64,000 nucleotides of DNA from Bacteroidota bacterium (GTDB lineage: Bacteria > Bacteroidota > Bacteroidia > Sphingobacteriales > Sphingobacteriaceae), in the NCBI GenBank assembly GCA_018828585.1, contig JAHJVW010000020.1:1-64000 (forward strand). The letters run 5' to 3'. Below the pieces are notes generated by a model. The model searched no databases and was not told where the DNA came from. It was given only the letters and a program-made list of their open reading frames with translations. Of the stretch, positions 29,176 through 37,014 are shown piece by piece. Within the stretch, counting starts at the first letter, position 1. Each line of letters opens with the position of its first letter. The position numbers and the translations under genes are program-made.

Positions 29176-31767
29176 ATGCCCAATCAAAATAAAGGAGTCA
29201 GTTTCAATTGGATTTTAAAAATGGCTTGGCGAGATAGTCGCAAAAACAGATCTCGCTTATTGCTGTTTATTTCTTCCATAGTTTTAGGAATAGCTGCTTT
29301 AGTAGCCGTTTATTCTTTTAGAGATAATTTAGAAAAAGACATTGATAACCAGGCAAAATCTCTGGCCGGAGCGGATTTAATTCTGGATAGCCGAAAAATG
29401 CCAGAAAAGGAAATGCAAGCCTTATTAGATACTTTGGGCGAAGAGCGGAGTACCGAAAGGAGCTTCGCTTCTATGATTTATTTTATAAAAAATCAAGGCA
29501 GTCGTTTGGTTCAGGTTAGGGCACTGGAAGGTAAATATCCATACTACGGAACGCTGGAAACCAAACCCTTAAATGCAGGTAAAGATTTTCAAAATGGTAG
29601 AACGGCTTTGGTGGATAAAACCCTCATGCTGCAGTACGAAGCAAATGTTGGAGACTCCATAAAAATAGGTGCGCTTAACTTTAAAATTGAAGGTGCATTA
29701 ATAGAAGCACCAGGGCAAACTGGCATTACTTCTTCTATTGCTCCGGTAGTTTACATTCCCTTAAAGTATCTTGAAGAAACAGGTCTTACTAAAATTGGTA
29801 GCCGAATTCAGTATAAATATTATTACAAGTTTAGTCGAACCTCAATAGTTGACCAACTCGTTAAAAAGATAGAGCCTCAGCTAAAAAAAGCTGATTACGG
29901 CTACGAAACAATCGCATCTACCAAAGAAAACACTGGACGATCCTTTAGAGATTTAAGTCGTTTTTTAGCTTTAGCGGGTTTCATTGCTCTATTGTTGGGC
30001 TGTATAGGTGTAGGTAGCGCCATTAATGTTTATATAAAAGAGAAATTAAGCGCCATCGCTACATTGCGTTGTTTGGGTGTAAAAGCAAAAGATGCCTTCT
30101 TAATATTTTTAGTGCAGATTTTCTTTTTAGGATTGATTGGCGCAATCTTAGGAACAGCTCTGGGAACTGCAGTTCAATTTATACTTCCGGCAGTTCTTAA
30201 AGATTTTTTACCCGTTGCAATAACCATTCAGCTTTCCTGGCCTGCAATTTTACAAGGGATAAGTTTAGGGGTCATTATCTCCGTATTATTTGCCTTGCCT
30301 TCGTTGTTAAGCGTTCGCAAGATATCCCCATTAAATGCTTTAAGAGCCTCTTACGAAGCTCCTGAGAATGCGGTTGATCCTTTAAAATGGTTGGTTTATG
30401 GATTAATTGTTTTATTCATTTTCGGATTTACTTATTTGCAAATGAACCGCTGGACACAAGCCATAGCTTTTACCGGAAGTATTGTCATTGCTTTCCTATT
30501 GCTTTTTGCAATTTCTAGATTATTGATGTGGCTAGTCAGAAAATCAATTCCCAGTTCCATGGGTTATTTATGGCGACAAGGTTTTGCCAATCTTTATCGG
30601 CCACAGAATCAAACCTTGATGTTAACTGTATCCATTGGCTTATCTACTGCTTTCATCGGTACCTTATTTTTTATTCAAGGTATTTTAATCAAATCCGTCA
30701 CCTTATCATCTGGTAAAAACCAACCCAATATGGTTTTATTTGATATCCAAAGTAATCAAGAAGCAGCCGTTGCAAAGCTCACTAAAGACTATCATTTACC
30801 TGTAATGGCGCAAGTTCCTGTGGTTACTGTAAGGATAGCATCCATTAATGGTAAATCTGCAGAAGACTTGGCTAAAGCCGATAGTTTATTGAATGCCAAA
30901 AATGGAAACAAAGAAAAAACAGAAACCAAAGGACCTTCCCAAAGTGCTTTTCGAAACGAATTAAGAGTGACTTTTCAGGATACTTTAACATCCGCAGAAA
31001 AAATTACCGAAGGTAAATGGGAAGGAAAGGTGGCTAAACCTAACGACCCTGTTTATGTTTCTATTGAAGAAAATTATGCCGCAAGATTAGGCGTTAAAAT
31101 TGGAGATAAAATCACTTTTGATGTTCAAGGAGTACCAATTTCTACAGTTGTGGGGAGTTTTAGAGCTGTGAACTGGAATAGAATGCAAACTAATTTTAGG
31201 ATAGTTTTCCCAACTGGAGTGTTAGAAGAAGCGCCACAGTTTCATGTGTTGATGACGCATGTGCCCAACCAACAAGTTTCTGCAAAATATCAGGGAGCAG
31301 TAGTGCGTACTTTCCCCAATGTTTCCTTGATTGATTTAGGCTTAATCTTAAAAGTATTAGATCAACTCCTATCTAAAATTGGATTTGTGATCCGTTTTAT
31401 GGCAGCATTTAGCATGGCAACAGGTTGGATCGTTTTAATTGCATCCGTTCTTACCAGTAAAAATCAACGGCTAAAAGAAAGTATCCTTTTGAGAACGCTT
31501 GGAGCAAGTAGAAAACAAATACTTACCATCAATGCCTTAGAGTATCTATTTCTAGGTGCAATTGCTAGTGGAACAGGTTTAATTTTGGCTTTAGCAGGAA
31601 GTTGGGCATTGGCTCAATTTAGCTTCGAAAGTGCTTTTTCACCAACTCTATTACCAATTTTACTACTATTTGTCATCATCACCCTATTGGTAACCGCCAC
31701 AGGAGTTTTTAGTAGTCGAAAAGTATTGAACAGACCACCATTAGAAATTTTGAGGGAAGAAACGTAA
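29176..31767 (+). CDS. ybbP: YbbP-like FtsX-family ABC permease
   Basis: An 863-residue inner-membrane permease cotranscribed with the ATPase upstream. It begins with an N-terminal MAWRDSRKNRSRLLLF segment and first TM helix, a large periplasmic domain, then an FtsX block of three helices near residues 260-390 containing KLSAIATLRCLGVKAKD. A second pair of helices near 405-455 and a C-terminal FtsX block (about 735-860) with ILLRTLGASRKQI follow. The duplicated FtsX architecture and about 860-residue length fit the YbbP group rather than MacB. It probably acts in lipid or lipoprotein handling, inferred from the family only. Confidence 0.9.
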   Translation: MPNQNKGVSFNWILKMAWRDSRKNRSRLLLFISSIVLGIAALVAVYSFRDNLEKDIDNQAKSLAGADLILDSRKMPEKEMQALLDTLGEERSTERSFASMIYFIKNQGSRLVQVRALEGKYPYYGTLETKPLNAGKDFQNGRTALVDKTLMLQYEANVGDSIKIGALNFKIEGALIEAPGQTGITSSIAPVVYIPLKYLEETGLTKIGSRIQYKYYYKFSRTSIVDQLVKKIEPQLKKADYGYETIASTKENTGRSFRDLSRFLALAGFIALLLGCIGVGSAINVYIKEKLSAIATLRCLGVKAKDAFLIFLVQIFFLGLIGAILGTALGTAVQFILPAVLKDFLPVAITIQLSWPAILQGISLGVIISVLFALPSLLSVRKISPLNALRASYEAPENAVDPLKWLVYGLIVLFIFGFTYLQMNRWTQAIAFTGSIVIAFLLLFAISRLLMWLVRKSIPSSMGYLWRQGFANLYRPQNQTLMLTVSIGLSTAFIGTLFFIQGILIKSVTLSSGKNQPNMVLFDIQSNQEAAVAKLTKDYHLPVMAQVPVVTVRIASINGKSAEDLAKADSLLNAKNGNKEKTETKGPSQSAFRNELRVTFQDTLTSAEKITEGKWEGKVAKPNDPVYVSIEENYAARLGVKIGDKITFDVQGVPISTVVGSFRAVNWNRMQTNFRIVFPTGVLEEAPQFHVLMTHVPNQQVSAKYQGAVVRTFPNVSLIDLGLILKVLDQLLSKIGFVIRFMAAFSMATGWIVLIASVLTSKNQRLKESILLRTLGASRKQILTINALEYLFLGAIASGTGLILALAGSWALAQFSFESAFSPTLLPILLLFVIITLLVTATGVFSSRKVLNRPPLEILREET

Positions 31768-31771
31768 TGGG

Positions 31772-31848
31772 AGATGGCAAAATAGCACATGGATCATAGT
31801 TCATGGAAATAGCAGATGGCAAAATAGCTTATGGATCATAGTTCATGG
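31772..31848. repeat. Two 35-bp direct repeats in a tatgaaccat-type tract
   Basis: Positions 31772-31806 and 31814-31848 are identical at 33 of 35 bases (a two-base difference in the middle) and separated by 7 bp. They contain ATGGATCATAGTTCATGG. The tract continues to 31978 with variants of ATGGTTCAT and its complement ATGAACCAT, giving many small inverted repeats. It flanks one side of a broken four-helix-bundle gene. Confidence 0.85.
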
Positions 31849-31978
31849 TCTGGTCGTAGATGGATGATGGCTTATGGTTAATAGTACATGGTCTTATCGT
31901 AATACATAATATCTATGAACAATATACTATGAACCATGATTAATCCACTACGAACCATCATCTATGAACCATAAGCCA

Positions 31979-32331
31979 TCATCCAATCGAATTTCTTAAA
32001 GCTGTGATTTTCTTACAAAGGACTTCATAATCTGAATAAAATTTTTGGAAATCCGATTCTTGAATATAATTTCTGGTTCTGGCAATAAATAAACAACTCA
32101 CCACTTCAATTCCAGATCTCAATGCTATACCCAGATACCTTTTGAATTCTGGTTTTGAAGCTCCCGTACAACCTTCCGCAATATTAAGCACTACAGAATC
32201 AGCGGCTCTTTTAATTTGACTGCATAAGCTAAATCTTTCTCTATCTGGAAACTTTTGAGCCAATAATCTATTTCATTACTCAATTTTAAGGCTATGTGCC
32301 AAACTTCTAGTTGTTCAAATCGGAAGGCCAT
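31979..32331 (-). pseudogene. Four-helix-bundle protein (S23/bIVP family), frameshifted
   Basis: Reading from ATG at 32331 gives an N-terminus MAFRFEQLEVWHIALKLSNE that is typical of the four-helix-bundle (23S rRNA intervening-sequence / Avd-like) family. The continuation AQKFPDRERFSLCSQIKRAA...NIAEGC lies in a different frame that begins around 32263. One base seems to be missing near 32263-32270. The remaining frame runs 94 codons to TGA at 31979-31981 and keeps the NIAEGCTGASKPEFKRYL signature. Either a recent inactivation or a sequencing error could explain it. Both flanks are tatgaaccat-type repeats, so this is a discrete module inserted between ybbP and trhO. Confidence 0.8.
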
Positions 32332-32515
32332 TGTTAGAGTGGTTGATGATTATTAGTTCATTGATCATAGTATCTCAAATATACTATCATTTTGGGATCA
32401 AAATAGTTACCATCAATTTATTCCCCATTAACTATGAACCATTTGCCATGATCTATAGGCTATTACCCATAAGCCATCTGCTATGAACCATAACCCATCA
32501 TTCATTCTCCATTAA
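32332..32515. repeat. tatgaaccat-type repeat tract
   Basis: This gap repeats short words such as CTATGAACCAT, ATAAGCCATCTGC, CCATTAACTATC and CATGATCTATAGG. They are the complement of words in the tract at 31768-31978. It lies on the other side of the broken four-helix-bundle gene, so the pair brackets it. No coding potential is seen. Confidence 0.7.
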
Positions 32516-33448
32516 CTATCTAATCGCAACAGGTTGCGGAACCTTCACATAATATCCCGTCCCATCATAAGGTCGCTTTCGAGGATGCTCTTGACAAGCC
32601 ACAGAACAAGCGCCATCTAGTGCTTCACCACAATCATCACACTGGTTAAAATGCACATTACATTCGGGATTGGCACAGTTGATCATTTTAGTTGTCGTTT
32701 TACCACAATTCCCACAAACAGAAATCACTTTCGGGTTCACCTTATTCACATCCACCGATAAACGGTTATCAAAAACATAACATTTGCCTTCAAAATCTTT
32801 TCCGTCTGCTTCTTTACCGTATTTAATGATGCCCCCATGTAATTGGTAAACGTCTCTAAAACCCTCTTTTAACAATAAAGCAGTTGCTTTTTCACACTTA
32901 ATTCCACCAGTACAATAAGTCAGCACTTTTTTGTCTTTGTACTGTGCCAACTCATTAATCATAGCCGGGAAATCCCTGAAATTTTCAATATCTAAGGTCA
33001 CGGCATTTTTAAATTTGCCCATGCGGTGCTCATAATTAGAGCGGACATCTAAAATCACCACATCTTCTTGGTCAATCATTTCTGCAAATTCCTTCGGCTC
33101 CAAATGTTTCCCAGTTTCTTTAGTAGGGTCAATAAAAGAAGGATCCTTTAATCCGGAATACACAATCTCCGTTTTGTAACGGCAGTGAATTTTTATGAAA
33201 GACGGCTTATCCACCTCGTCAATTTTAAACTCGGTAGCATTAAAACGACCATCGGCATAAATATAATCCATATAGGCTTTACAAGCTTCTGGCGTACCAG
33301 ATACCGTCCCGTTAATCCCCTCATCGGCAATAATAATCCGACCAGTTAATTTCAACGATTTACAAAATTTTAGATGATCTGTGGCGTATTGCTCCGCATC
33401 CTGGATGTGGCTATAGCAATAATAAAGAAGTGTTTGAAAAGCTTTCAT
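32516..33448 (-). CDS. trhO: tRNA uridine(34) hydroxylase TrhO (YceA-type rhodanese)
   Basis: A 310-residue cytoplasmic enzyme that oxygen-dependently hydroxylates U34 of certain tRNAs, the first step to 5-(carboxy)methoxyuridine. It has an N-terminal ferredoxin-like domain (MKAFQTLLYYCYSHI, then DEGINGTVSG), a central rhodanese domain with catalytic Cys179 in LTYCTGGIKCEKA, and a C-terminal Cys-rich segment (VCGNCGK, CANPECNVHFNQCDDCG) that could bind zinc. Size and domain order are normal for the family. It appears monocistronic and sits between two repeat-rich gaps. Confidence 0.93.
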   Translation of the reverse strand: MKAFQTLLYYCYSHIQDAEQYATDHLKFCKSLKLTGRIIIADEGINGTVSGTPEACKAYMDYIYADGRFNATEFKIDEVDKPSFIKIHCRYKTEIVYSGLKDPSFIDPTKETGKHLEPKEFAEMIDQEDVVILDVRSNYEHRMGKFKNAVTLDIENFRDFPAMINELAQYKDKKVLTYCTGGIKCEKATALLLKEGFRDVYQLHGGIIKYGKEADGKDFEGKCYVFDNRLSVDVNKVNPKVISVCGNCGKTTTKMINCANPECNVHFNQCDDCGEALDGACSVACQEHPRKRPYDGTGYYVKVPQPVAIR

Positions 33449-33640
33449 AATTCATTGATACTGCTGTAAACAGTGTGAAATGAACCGCAAAGATATGAAA
33501 TTTTAATGTTTTGAGAAGTAAGGTTTGGTACTTTGCGGGTTAGGATAGTCTGGTCCATATAGCTATCGTGATCCTCGCTTCGCTGTGGGCTTTTCATTGC
33601 AATCCAGTTTAGGTTACTTGGGCTATTGCAAGAAACTTGG

Positions 33641-33670
33641 GTTTCGATCTGTGTGGGACACAGAATGTAG
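33641..33670. repeat. Degenerate REP hairpin near HEPN-like gene
   Basis: GTTTCGATCTGTGTGGGACACAGAATGTAG has a perfect TCTGTGT/ACACAGA stem and resembles the REP consensus seen around the transposase at 35191-35745. It lies about 20 bp beyond the 3' end of the gene at 33687. The remainder of the gap 33449-33686 shows no coding signal. Confidence 0.6.
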
Positions 33671-33686
33671 TCAAATTAAAGTATTT

Positions 33687-34853
33687 CTAATCTTCATTAA
33701 GATAAAGTTCATTTAATAATTCATATAATTCTTTCAATACTAATAAATATTGATTAAGCAGTAGCAACCAAGCCTGCTCATAGTTGACAATAGGATAAGG
33801 AAGTTTAAAAAAACCTAGTGATTTGGTAATTCCTGTATTGTCCGAATGGATTGGATAGCCTTGCCTTATTCTACCAATATGTTTTAGTATCTCAGTGACT
33901 TTAGTAGAATCCTTTTCATTCTGTATAAAAAAAGAATCTAATAGTTGAAGAGATTTAACTTGAGAGTCACTTATCTGCGTGATCTTCCTTAATATATCAA
34001 TATTGAAGTTTCTTGACACATCTCCAAGTGACGATATTCTATGAGAAAATTCTTCTTCACTTATCGCAGTTTTAAAGAAATCAAGAAGATTACGCTCGTT
34101 GTTTAATAGTAAAAGCTTCGATTTGTATTTGTTATAAAAAATGGCATTTATTAAATCTCTAATTTCAATGATTGAGGCGGCTAGTTTATTTTCATTAATC
34201 TCCTCGCCAATATTTTTATGCCCAATCTCAACCCAAAACTCAGCATTTTTTACATCTACTAAATTATCAGGATTATCATAAGGACATATGTCTGGATGAG
34301 TAGTTGTAAGTAAAACTATCTCTTCGTGTGCGTTTAGCGTTCCTTCTTTAATTTTTTCGACAACTTTGTCTTTAGCAAATTGTAGTAATATTTTCGCTAA
34401 ATTTTTATAGTCAATTTCTGGGGTTTGGCTCCATAAAGGAAACCCCCAATTCATTCCTAAAACATCTGATATAATTGCAACTATAGAATTTTGACTTTCA
34501 ATCCCAGTATCATTTAGAACATTGTAATAGAATAATATTCTGGTAACTGCTCTACTGTCACTTTGGAGATATCTATGTTCTAGAAATTTTATTGTAACGC
34601 CATTAATATTTTCAAACTGTTTCTCCGATTCATCAATTCCTAACGCTGTTAAGTAGATATTAAAGTCTGACTTATTTTTCCCTAATTCAATTAGCCCCTT
34701 AGATTTAAGGTAGTTTTCAATATTTCGTAACTGTTCTAAACTCAAATTAGTAAGTTGAGAAATTATATATTTATCGTAACCATTAATAATGTCATTCTTA
34801 GACTTTATATACAGATTTTTTAACAGGAGATTACTTAATTGCGATAGAGTCAT
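33687..34853 (-). CDS. Unrecognised protein with possible wHTH and HEPN-like C-terminus
   Basis: A 388-residue protein from ATG 34853; a TTG at 34901 would add 16 residues. I do not recognise the family. The N-terminal segment SLEQLRNIENYLKSKGLIEL followed by a short hairpin and ALGIDESEK looks like a winged helix. The rest is helical. Near the C-terminus RQGYPIHSD fits the R-x(4-6)-H motif of HEPN ribonucleases, followed by two long helices (YEQAWLLLLNQYLLVL). There is no signal peptide or TM. It looks A+T-richer than its neighbours and is bracketed by REP-like hairpins (33641 and 34931), suggesting acquired DNA. A defence or toxin role is conjecture. Confidence 0.6.
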   Translation of the reverse strand: MTLSQLSNLLLKNLYIKSKNDIINGYDKYIISQLTNLSLEQLRNIENYLKSKGLIELGKNKSDFNIYLTALGIDESEKQFENINGVTIKFLEHRYLQSDSRAVTRILFYYNVLNDTGIESQNSIVAIISDVLGMNWGFPLWSQTPEIDYKNLAKILLQFAKDKVVEKIKEGTLNAHEEIVLLTTTHPDICPYDNPDNLVDVKNAEFWVEIGHKNIGEEINENKLAASIIEIRDLINAIFYNKYKSKLLLLNNERNLLDFFKTAISEEEFSHRISSLGDVSRNFNIDILRKITQISDSQVKSLQLLDSFFIQNEKDSTKVTEILKHIGRIRQGYPIHSDNTGITKSLGFFKLPYPIVNYEQAWLLLLNQYLLVLKELYELLNELYLNED

Positions 34854-34930
34854 ATTTAAAAATTCTTGATTTGTATAAAGATTAGCAAATGATTTTCTCA
34901 AACAAAGAAATGTTTAAAAATAGACCTCTC

Positions 34931-34965
34931 CACCTCGGTCTATATCGACAAAGACCGAAATCACC
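34931..34965 (+). repeat. Degenerate REP hairpin
   Basis: CACCTCGGTCTATATCGACA followed by AAGACCGAAATCACC is a decayed copy of the REP at 35119-35152. The similarity continues into the flank (accAAATnCAAAATT) beyond the hairpin, so the duplicated unit is longer than the stem. Confidence 0.65.
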
Positions 34966-34986
34966 AAATACAAAATTTAACACTTC

Positions 34987-35067
34987 TTGTCATGCTGAAT
35001 TTATTTCAGCATCTTTCGGTTAGTTCTGAACTACCAGAGATTCCGAAATAAATTCGGAATGACAAAA
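34987..35067. repeat. Paired palindromic interspersed element
   Basis: Two hairpins, TGCTGAATTTATTTCAGCA and TTCCGAAATAAATTCGGAA, lie in inverted orientation inside matching ends TTGTCAT and ATGACAA. This forms an imperfect inverted repeat of about 80 bp, a REP/inverse-REP mosaic. Similar motifs are commonly scattered between genes in this group of bacteria, by my recollection. Confidence 0.75.
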
Positions 35068-35118
35068 GAAAAATACCAATAAACAAATCCATCTGCCAAA
35101 AAATAATAGACATCTGTT

Positions 35119-35152
35119 TCCTCGGTCTGTGTCCCCACAGACCGAAACCACC
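35119..35152 (+). repeat. REP hairpin upstream of RAYT gene
   Basis: CTCGGTCTGTGTCCCCACAG then ACCGAAACCACC forms a stem CGGTCTGTG/CACAGACCG with a short C-rich loop. It lies about 40 bp before the transposase start and is matched in inverse orientation by the copy at 35752-35780, the standard REP arrangement around a RAYT. Confidence 0.85.
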
Positions 35153-35190
35153 AAATCCAAAATTAATCCCCAAATTCTTTATCTTTAATT

Positions 35191-35745
35191 ATGGATATGT
35201 TCAAAGCACAAAGAAATTCCATCATGCTTTTAGATGAGGTTTACTTTTGGACAGCCACTTTAAAAGATTGGAAAACATTATTAGGTGATGATGAATACAA
35301 AATTATCATCCTTGATACTTTAAAAGAGTTAGTTTCCAGAGAAAAAATCATTGTTTACGCTTTTGTCATCATGCCCAATCACATTCATTTAGTTTGGGAA
35401 ATGAAAGCTTTAAATGGTAAGGAAATGCCACACGCTAGTTTCAATAAATTTACCGCACATCAATTTCAAAAAACACTCAAATTAAATGATCCTGAATTAT
35501 TGAATCATTTTAAAGTAGAAGAAACAGAAAGAAAATATAGATTTTGGAAAAGAGACTCTTTAGCTATTTTAATGGATTCAAAAGAAAAAGTATTTCAAAA
35601 AATAGATTATGTTCATAACAATCCTTTGCAAGAAAAATGGAACTTAGCCGAAACTCCTGAAAGCTATAAGTGGTCATCAGCAAAATTTTATGAGATTGGA
35701 AAAGATGATTTTAATTTCTTGACAAATATTGCAGAGATATTTTAA
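35191..35745 (+). CDS. REP-associated tyrosine transposase (RAYT, Y1/HUH family)
   Basis: A 184-residue single-domain transposase related to IS200/IS605 TnpA. The HUH metal-binding motif appears as MPNHIHLVWE, and the RAYT-type YVHNNPLQEKW block follows at about residues 147-157, with WKRDSLAILMDS between. RAYTs cut and move small REP palindromes and are usually domesticated single-copy genes. Inverted REP hairpins on both sides (35119-35152 and 35752-35780) share the CGGTCTGTG stem, so this is a complete REPtron-like unit. No accessory tnpB or resolvase is present. Confidence 0.9.
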   Translation: MDMFKAQRNSIMLLDEVYFWTATLKDWKTLLGDDEYKIIILDTLKELVSREKIIVYAFVIMPNHIHLVWEMKALNGKEMPHASFNKFTAHQFQKTLKLNDPELLNHFKVEETERKYRFWKRDSLAILMDSKEKVFQKIDYVHNNPLQEKWNLAETPESYKWSSAKFYEIGKDDFNFLTNIAEIF

Positions 35746-35751
35746 AGCTCA

Positions 35752-35780
35752 TTTCGGTCTGTGAGGACACAGACCGAGGT
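35752..35780 (-). repeat. REP hairpin downstream of RAYT gene
   Basis: TTTCGGTCTGTGAGGACACA followed by GACCGAGGT is the reverse complement of the REP consensus cctCGGTCTGTGTCCtCACAGACCGaaa. It starts 6 bp after the transposase stop and is the inverted partner of the copy at 35119-35152. Confidence 0.85.
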
Positions 35781-35781
35781 G

Positions 35782-35847
35782 ATGGATCATTTTGAAAAAG
35801 CCATCAAAATAAAAGAAATGGTCATTACAGAGATAGATAAAGCTTAA
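35782..35847 (+). pseudogene. Possible gene tail cut off by REP/RAYT insertion
   Basis: A 21-codon frame (MDHFEKAIKIKEMVITEIDK, then Ala and stop) begins inside the edge of the REP and ends 18 nt before the cupin gene. Its amphipathic, lysine/glutamate-rich composition looks coding. It could be the last helix of a protein whose body was lost, or chance. No family is recognised. Confidence 0.25.
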
Positions 35848-35865
35848 ACCAAAAATAATCATCCA

Positions 35866-36207
35866 ATGGAAAAAATCCCATTTCAAACCATCGATTGGTC
35901 AGCAGTTGAGAAAACAGAACATAAAGGAGAAAAAGGAACTTCTTTTTGGCAAACCATCCAGATTGGAGGTTTACGTGTCCGTATCGTAGAATATTCTGCA
36001 AATTACCTCGCCGACCATTGGTGCCAGAAAGGGCATATCATTTATTGTTTAGAAGGTGAATTCGAAAGTGAACTACAAAATGCCGAAACTGTAAAATTAA
36101 CCAAAGGCATGTCTTATATCGTTTCGGATAACGAGAGTTCACACCGTTCTACCTCTATCAATGGAACAAAACTATTGATCATTGATGGAGATTTTTTGAA
36201 CTTATAA
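35866..36207 (+). CDS. DHCW-motif cupin-fold protein
   Basis: A 113-residue cytoplasmic single-domain cupin. The motif ADHWCQKGHIIYCLEGEFES carries the conserved D-H-W-C variant and the first cupin box; the second box is the SYIVSDNESSHRS region. Small proteins of this kind are widespread but uncharacterised; metal or small-ligand binding is expected from the fold. It lies 34 nt before the VOC-family gene and the two are probably cotranscribed. Confidence 0.8.
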   Translation: MEKIPFQTIDWSAVEKTEHKGEKGTSFWQTIQIGGLRVRIVEYSANYLADHWCQKGHIIYCLEGEFESELQNAETVKLTKGMSYIVSDNESSHRSTSINGTKLLIIDGDFLNL

Positions 36208-36241
36208 ATTCATCCAACAAAAAAACCTAACTTTATCCTTT

Positions 36242-36604
36242 ATGAAATCTCAAATCAAATCTCTTCGTCCATTTATTGGCGCCAAAAACTTTGAAGAATC
36301 CCGAAATTTCTATCAGGATTTAGGCTTTCAGGAAACTGTTTTGGCTCATAATTTATCTGTTTTTAAATTACACGATTTGGCATTTTATTTACAAGATGCT
36401 TATGTAAAAGATTGGGTAGATAACACCATGATTTTTTTAGAAGTGGATGATGTAGATGATTATTGGAAACAGCTTCAGAAATTAGATTTAATGTCCAAAT
36501 ATGCTGATGTAAAATTAGTTCCCGTTAAATCTTACGATTGGGGTAACGAATGTTTTATTCATGATCCATCCGGAATTCTTTGGCATATTGGCACATTCAA
36601 TTAA
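36242..36604 (+). CDS. VOC/glyoxalase-bleomycin-resistance-like protein
   Basis: A 120-residue protein with the paired beta-alpha-beta-beta-beta modules of the vicinal-oxygen-chelate superfamily: RPFIGAKNFEESRNFYQDLG at the start, then DLAFYLQDAYVKDW, MIFLEVDDVDDYW and a final GNECFIHDPSGILWHIG. It may bind metal or a small molecule. Family members range from glyoxalases to antibiotic-binding proteins, so no specific activity is assigned. Confidence 0.85.
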   Translation: MKSQIKSLRPFIGAKNFEESRNFYQDLGFQETVLAHNLSVFKLHDLAFYLQDAYVKDWVDNTMIFLEVDDVDDYWKQLQKLDLMSKYADVKLVPVKSYDWGNECFIHDPSGILWHIGTFN

Positions 36605-36721
36605 AATTATCTTTAACTATAATCTTTTATCTGCGTCTCAACACACCCAAAGATGAAAAATTCCAACTATCTATAAAACAAATCAACTTTTTAGGAGTTA
36701 AATTTTTAAACAAACTTGATC

Positions 36722-36946
36722 ATGAATAAGAATATTTTAAAACTAAGTTTTGCATTTGTTTCTGTTATTTTATTAGTTGCTTCCTGCACTACAGATCCTA
36801 ACTCGGGAATTTTTGAAGACAAAAGTGCGTCAGAACCTTCTCCTTACGCCTCTACACAACCCGCTATTTATACTACGCCAAACAGCTATTCTTTAAAAGA
36901 CACCTTAGCTAAATACAATTCTCCCGTACAAGACAGTACTAAGTAA
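36722..36946 (+). CDS. Small hypothetical lipoprotein
   Basis: A 74-residue protein from ATG 36722 (an upstream TTG at 36716 is less likely). A signal peptide ends VILLVASCTTDPN with a lipobox Cys at about residue 22. The mature part of about 50 residues is rich in Ser, Pro and Thr and has no recognisable domain; it may be an envelope peptide of unknown role. It lies about 70 nt before the DsrE-family gene. Confidence 0.7.
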   Translation: MNKNILKLSFAFVSVILLVASCTTDPNSGIFEDKSASEPSPYASTQPAIYTTPNSYSLKDTLAKYNSPVQDSTK

Positions 36947-37014
36947 TACTTAAATTACAACCTAATTTCCAACCAATCTTTTTTATTTTCTACTTTTATT
37001 AAAAAAATAGAGCT

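Noticed and set aside
31772-31848. Possible CRISPR array (two 35-bp repeats)
   Set aside because: Only two copies with a 7-bp spacer, not palindromic repeats with 30-40-bp unique spacers, and no cas genes anywhere in the window.
31979-32331. Diversity-generating retroelement accessory gene (Avd)
   Set aside because: The four-helix-bundle family is related to Avd, but there is no reverse transcriptase and no template/variable repeat pair nearby.
33449-33640. Gene in the gap after trhO
   Set aside because: No frame with a plausible start and composition; it looks like degraded interspersed repeat sequence.
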